Shown here piece by piece: positions 49,748-51,858 of a stretch of 51,858 nt of DNA. The stretch is from Thermodesulfovibrio sp. (GTDB lineage: Bacteria > Nitrospirota > Thermodesulfovibrionia > UBA6902). The stretch spans positions 1-51,858 of the forward strand of contig JALSHG010000087.1 of assembly GCA_026982355.1 (NCBI GenBank), given 5' to 3'. The notes below the pieces were generated by a model. The model searched no databases and was not told where the DNA came from. It worked only from the letters and a program-made list of their open reading frames with translations. The translations under genes were made by a program, and so were the position numbers. Position 1 is the first letter of the stretch. Each line of letters opens with the position of its first letter.

Positions 49748-50689
49748 ATGATGACCGAATCCATCAGGGAAGGCTTCAGTATCGCCGGCAGGAATCTGCA
49801 TCTCGTCCTTCTCCGCGTTGGCGTGACAATTATCAATGTTTCCGGTTTTTTTGTCTTCATGGCGGTCCCGGTGGCGGTCGCGGCGGCTTACATGGGCATT
49901 GACCTGACGCACGCAAGGGACCTGCTGCCCTCCCTCATTGATAACCCGTTTGAGTTTGTCTCGAGGTACCTGGGTCTCGTCCTTCTTGTCGGAACGGCGT
50001 TTGTTTTTTATCTGACATTTGCTTCCCTGCTGCTCCTGTACGCATTAAGCGGCATCCTCGGGGTATTGAAAAATGCCGCCCTCGATGTGCATTACAGGTT
50101 CAGCCTCCGGTCTTTTTTCAGTGAGGCCAACGGCAATTTCCTCCGGCTGTTGTGGCTGGCCTCCCTCCTGTTCGGATGTCTCACCGTAGCGCTTACCGTA
50201 GCCGTTGCGGCAGGGGGGATACTGGCCGCGGCCGCGCAGACCTTTTCCGGGGGGGAGAGAACCATCGAGGTCTTTCTCCGGTCGTTTGCACTGGTGTCGA
50301 TTATTGTTTTCACCATCATAATTTTTATTGCGGGCACGGTGTTCAGTGTCTACTGCATGGTCGCTTCGGTGGTGGAGAAAAAGGGGGCGGTTGATTCGGT
50401 AAAGAGTACATTCGTCTTTTTAAAGAAAAAGCCGGAGGCGTTTCTCTTTTACATAATCCTGATTGCCGGGATCGTTGCAGCGAGCCTTGTGTTTTTCATC
50501 CTGGGATTGCCCTTCCGCGTGATTCCCGTGCTTGCGCCGGTTATGAATATCGCCCTGTCGCTTATGAACATCGTGTTTCAGGCTTACCTTATGGTAGTGA
50601 TGTGGGGCTGCCTTATCGTTTATTACATAAGAGGCGCGGATCACCCTGCCCCGCCGTCTTTTTCACCGCCTGAAATTCCACTCCGCTGA
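49748..50689 (+). CDS. Multi-pass membrane protein of unknown function
   Basis: 313 residues with about six hydrophobic helices (INVSGFFVFMAVPVAVAAAY, YLGLVLLVGTAFVFYLTFAS, LLWLASLLFGCLTVALTVAV, SFALVSIIVFTIIIFIAGTV, FLFYIILIAGIVAASLVFFI, a final one near 265-290). A soluble loop VVEKKGAVDSVKSTFVFLKK recalls bacterial membrane proteins in which such a segment recurs in each half. I cannot name a family. It is divergent from trpC, and its end overlaps the 3' end of the LipM-like gene by 27 bases. Confidence 0.7.
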   Translation: MMTESIREGFSIAGRNLHLVLLRVGVTIINVSGFFVFMAVPVAVAAAYMGIDLTHARDLLPSLIDNPFEFVSRYLGLVLLVGTAFVFYLTFASLLLLYALSGILGVLKNAALDVHYRFSLRSFFSEANGNFLRLLWLASLLFGCLTVALTVAVAAGGILAAAAQTFSGGERTIEVFLRSFALVSIIVFTIIIFIAGTVFSVYCMVASVVEKKGAVDSVKSTFVFLKKKPEAFLFYIILIAGIVAASLVFFILGLPFRVIPVLAPVMNIALSLMNIVFQAYLMVVMWGCLIVYYIRGADHPAPPSFSPPEIPLR

Positions 50690-51448
50690 GGAATATTTAT
50701 CCCTCTCGAGCTCTCTTGCAAGGGCCGCCTCGAATCCTGCGGGGACGTCTGATATCATCTTTACGCCGAGTTCTCTCTCAAAGGCCGCCTTAAATGAATT
50801 TTTCAGGTCATCAACGGTTATCCCCGGGGCATAATCCCTGACCGCGCTGATTTCCCCGAGGTCATCTGCGCTGCCGTGTCCCGTTACATTGCACAGCTCA
50901 CCTGCATCGAAACTCAGCAGGACAGAGCCGTGCTGCATGAATCCGTCGGGATACCGCCTCTGGGCACTGCCTACGATTTTCCTGCCGCCTGCGGTTATCT
51001 CGCCGTAAGACAGCGCCCTGAAACACGCAGGGCTCCTGCGGCCTGCATGCCGGCGTTTTTCAAACGACGCCTCCGCATCTATGCCGTTGAGCCTGAGCAT
51101 CAGGACAAGCGCCCTGCTGATGATCGTATAGTCCTCAAGCAGGCTGCCCCTGAACAGGGGAAGGCCGTCCGGTGCCGAGAAACTGTATGTGAGCTCCGAG
51201 TCATGCAGTACCGCCCTGCCGCCGGTCAGCCGTCTTACAACCGGATAATCCATTTTCCTGCAGTAGTCGATGTCTATGTCCGAGGTCCTCTGGAAGTACC
51301 CGATGCTCAGCGACGGCCTGCTCCACTCGTACAGTCTCAGTGTGGGGGGCGAGAGCTTCCGCCTCACGGCCTCCGATATGGCCTCGTCAAGGGCCATGTT
51401 GAAGAAGGCATGGTTGGGTCCCTGGACGATGATGCGCATGAATTGCAT
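50663..51448 (-). CDS. Octanoyl/lipoyl transferase, LipM/LplA family
   Basis: 261 residues. NMALDEAISEAVR, RLYEWSRPSLSIGYFQRTSD, VVRRLTGGRAVLHDSELTYS, a candidate catalytic Cys in SPACFRALSYGEI, and GRKIVGSAQRRYPDGFMQHG then SVLL. The Cys placement favours an octanoyltransferase (LipM-like) over a lipoate ligase. It would load octanoate on carrier domains for lipoyl synthase. Start codons at 51448 or 51439 are both possible; neither has a strong ribosome-binding site. Confidence 0.82.
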   Translation of the reverse strand: MQFMRIIVQGPNHAFFNMALDEAISEAVRRKLSPPTLRLYEWSRPSLSIGYFQRTSDIDIDYCRKMDYPVVRRLTGGRAVLHDSELTYSFSAPDGLPLFRGSLLEDYTIISRALVLMLRLNGIDAEASFEKRRHAGRRSPACFRALSYGEITAGGRKIVGSAQRRYPDGFMQHGSVLLSFDAGELCNVTGHGSADDLGEISAVRDYAPGITVDDLKNSFKAAFERELGVKMISDVPAGFEAALARELERDKYSSAEWNFRR

Positions 51449-51485
51449 GTTTCGCGTTGCGGGCTGTGCGTTGAAGCCCTTGCCT

Positions 51486-51674
51486 CTATTCTTTCCTCAG
51501 AATTATCTTGTGACCGGACAGGGAAATCTCCTTTATCGAGCCTTCAAAAAGCTTCTGCTCGCCGAAGATGTTCCTCATGAGGATTTTGCCGTCTTCCGGT
51601 TTCAGCATGTCCACGTTTTCAAGGTACAGTTCTTCACTCCCGTCTTTTTCAATGTATGCATTTGTCTCACACAT
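51486..51674 (-). CDS. CooT-family small protein (nickel-binding or RNA-binding-like)
   Basis: 62 residues from ATG 51674, chosen because AGGAGGG lies nine bases upstream. MCETNAYI with the N-terminal Cys, LYLENVDMLKPEDGKILMRN, then IFGEQKLFEGSIKEISLSGH and KIILRKE match the CooT family. CooT binds nickel through its N-terminal Cys for CO dehydrogenase maturation in Rhodospirillum; many relatives are of unknown role. No CO dehydrogenase is in view. Confidence 0.8.
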   Translation of the reverse strand: MCETNAYIEKDGSEELYLENVDMLKPEDGKILMRNIFGEQKLFEGSIKEISLSGHKIILRKE

Positions 51675-51706
51675 TTTTATTAACCCTCCTTTTATCTGTA
51701 ACACTT

Positions 51707-51853
51707 TTACCTTAACCTTACAGTGGCATTAAAACATTGCCGGCGGGGCGGGAGAGGCCGCCGGAAAAGCTTTATCTGCGATACCTTGGAGAGTATACCG
51801 CACGGCATATCAACGTCTTTTGGAACTTCACTCTCCGTTATTTCCTGCAACAT
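51707..51853 (-). CDS. Open frame inside a long repeat element (uncertain gene)
   Basis: ATG 51853 opens MLQEITESEVPKDVDMPCGI and then, after a one-base deletion relative to the other copies, runs in another frame to TAA 51707-51709. The conserved first half with a shifted second half suggests decay in this copy. Confidence 0.2.
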   Translation of the reverse strand: MLQEITESEVPKDVDMPCGILSKVSQIKLFRRPLPPRRQCFNATVRLR

Positions 51854-51858
51854 AGACA
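51716..51858 (-). mobile_element. Long inverted-repeat element, cut by the window end
   Basis: The plus strand begins CCTTACAGTGGCATTAAAAC and matches the interior of the 18327 and 20880 copies (CGATACCTT, CGCACGGCATATC). The rest, including the far terminal repeat, lies outside the window. Confidence 0.8.

Noticed and set aside
1-51858. CRISPR array, prophage or rRNA operon
   Set aside because: The repeats are dispersed and inverted rather than regularly spaced. No cas, phage structural or rRNA sequences were seen.

Overview
The window is about 52 kb of chromosomal DNA from a motile, Gram-negative bacterium. The pointers are flagellar genes with sigma-54-like and sigma-28-like promoters, L- and P-ring genes, a PEP-CTERM surface protein, an Hcp protein with hybrid-cluster cysteines and a NifA-type regulator. 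The gene content and style fit an uncultivated Nitrospirota (Thermodesulfovibrionia-like) or a deltaproteobacterial relative. This is inference: there is no rRNA marker in the window.

Layout: 1-2300 is an accessory island holding two nucleotidyltransferase/HEPN toxin-antitoxin modules (one wrecked), a truncated YgiT-type zinc finger, three small inverted-repeat elements and a glycosyltransferase remnant. 2329-7344 holds a GT4 glycosyltransferase, rlmD, an in-frame cysE-cysS fusion and yajQ. 7478-11569 holds hcp behind a CRP/FNR-like operator, a tandem Usp protein, a DUF2914 protein, a small unknown protein and a PEP-CTERM protein. 11970-32043 is one long minus-strand flagellar cluster in transcription order: fliL-M-N-O-P-Q-R, flhB-A-F-G, fliA, a small basic protein, flgF-G-A-H-I-J, then flgM-N-K-L, fliW and csrA. 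Sigma-54-like sites precede fliL and flgF, and a near-perfect sigma-28 site precedes flgM. Early genes thus look sigma-54 dependent, and the late hook-junction and CsrA-FliW genes look FliA dependent.

32326-41678 is mostly housekeeping: a MurC-like ligase, a deoxyhypusine-synthase-like protein overlapping a ferredoxin and a class A PBP, a TPR protein, pyk, nadB, a small cysteine-rich protein and tadA. A tRNA-Ser(CGA) follows. 41887-45918 holds a B12-type radical SAM protein and an unusual PqqD-like/radical SAM/SPASM/ArsM fusion. The end holds a NifA-like activator, argB-trpC, a membrane protein, a LipM-like transferase and a CooT-like protein.

The most striking structure is a family of at least 15 short inverted-repeat elements scattered between, and once inside, genes. 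They share 16-bp termini (CCTTAATGTTGCATAA on one side, CCTTACAGTGGCATAA on the other) and fall into short (about 42-60 bp), medium (about 85-95 bp, with a covarying inner stem) and long (about 214 bp) forms. The long form carries a conserved reading frame of about 48 codons. One 42-bp copy sits inside a HEPN gene with a clean 4-bp target duplication, so the family has been mobile. Elements also supply a stop codon, a start codon and a ribosome-binding-like sequence to neighbouring genes.
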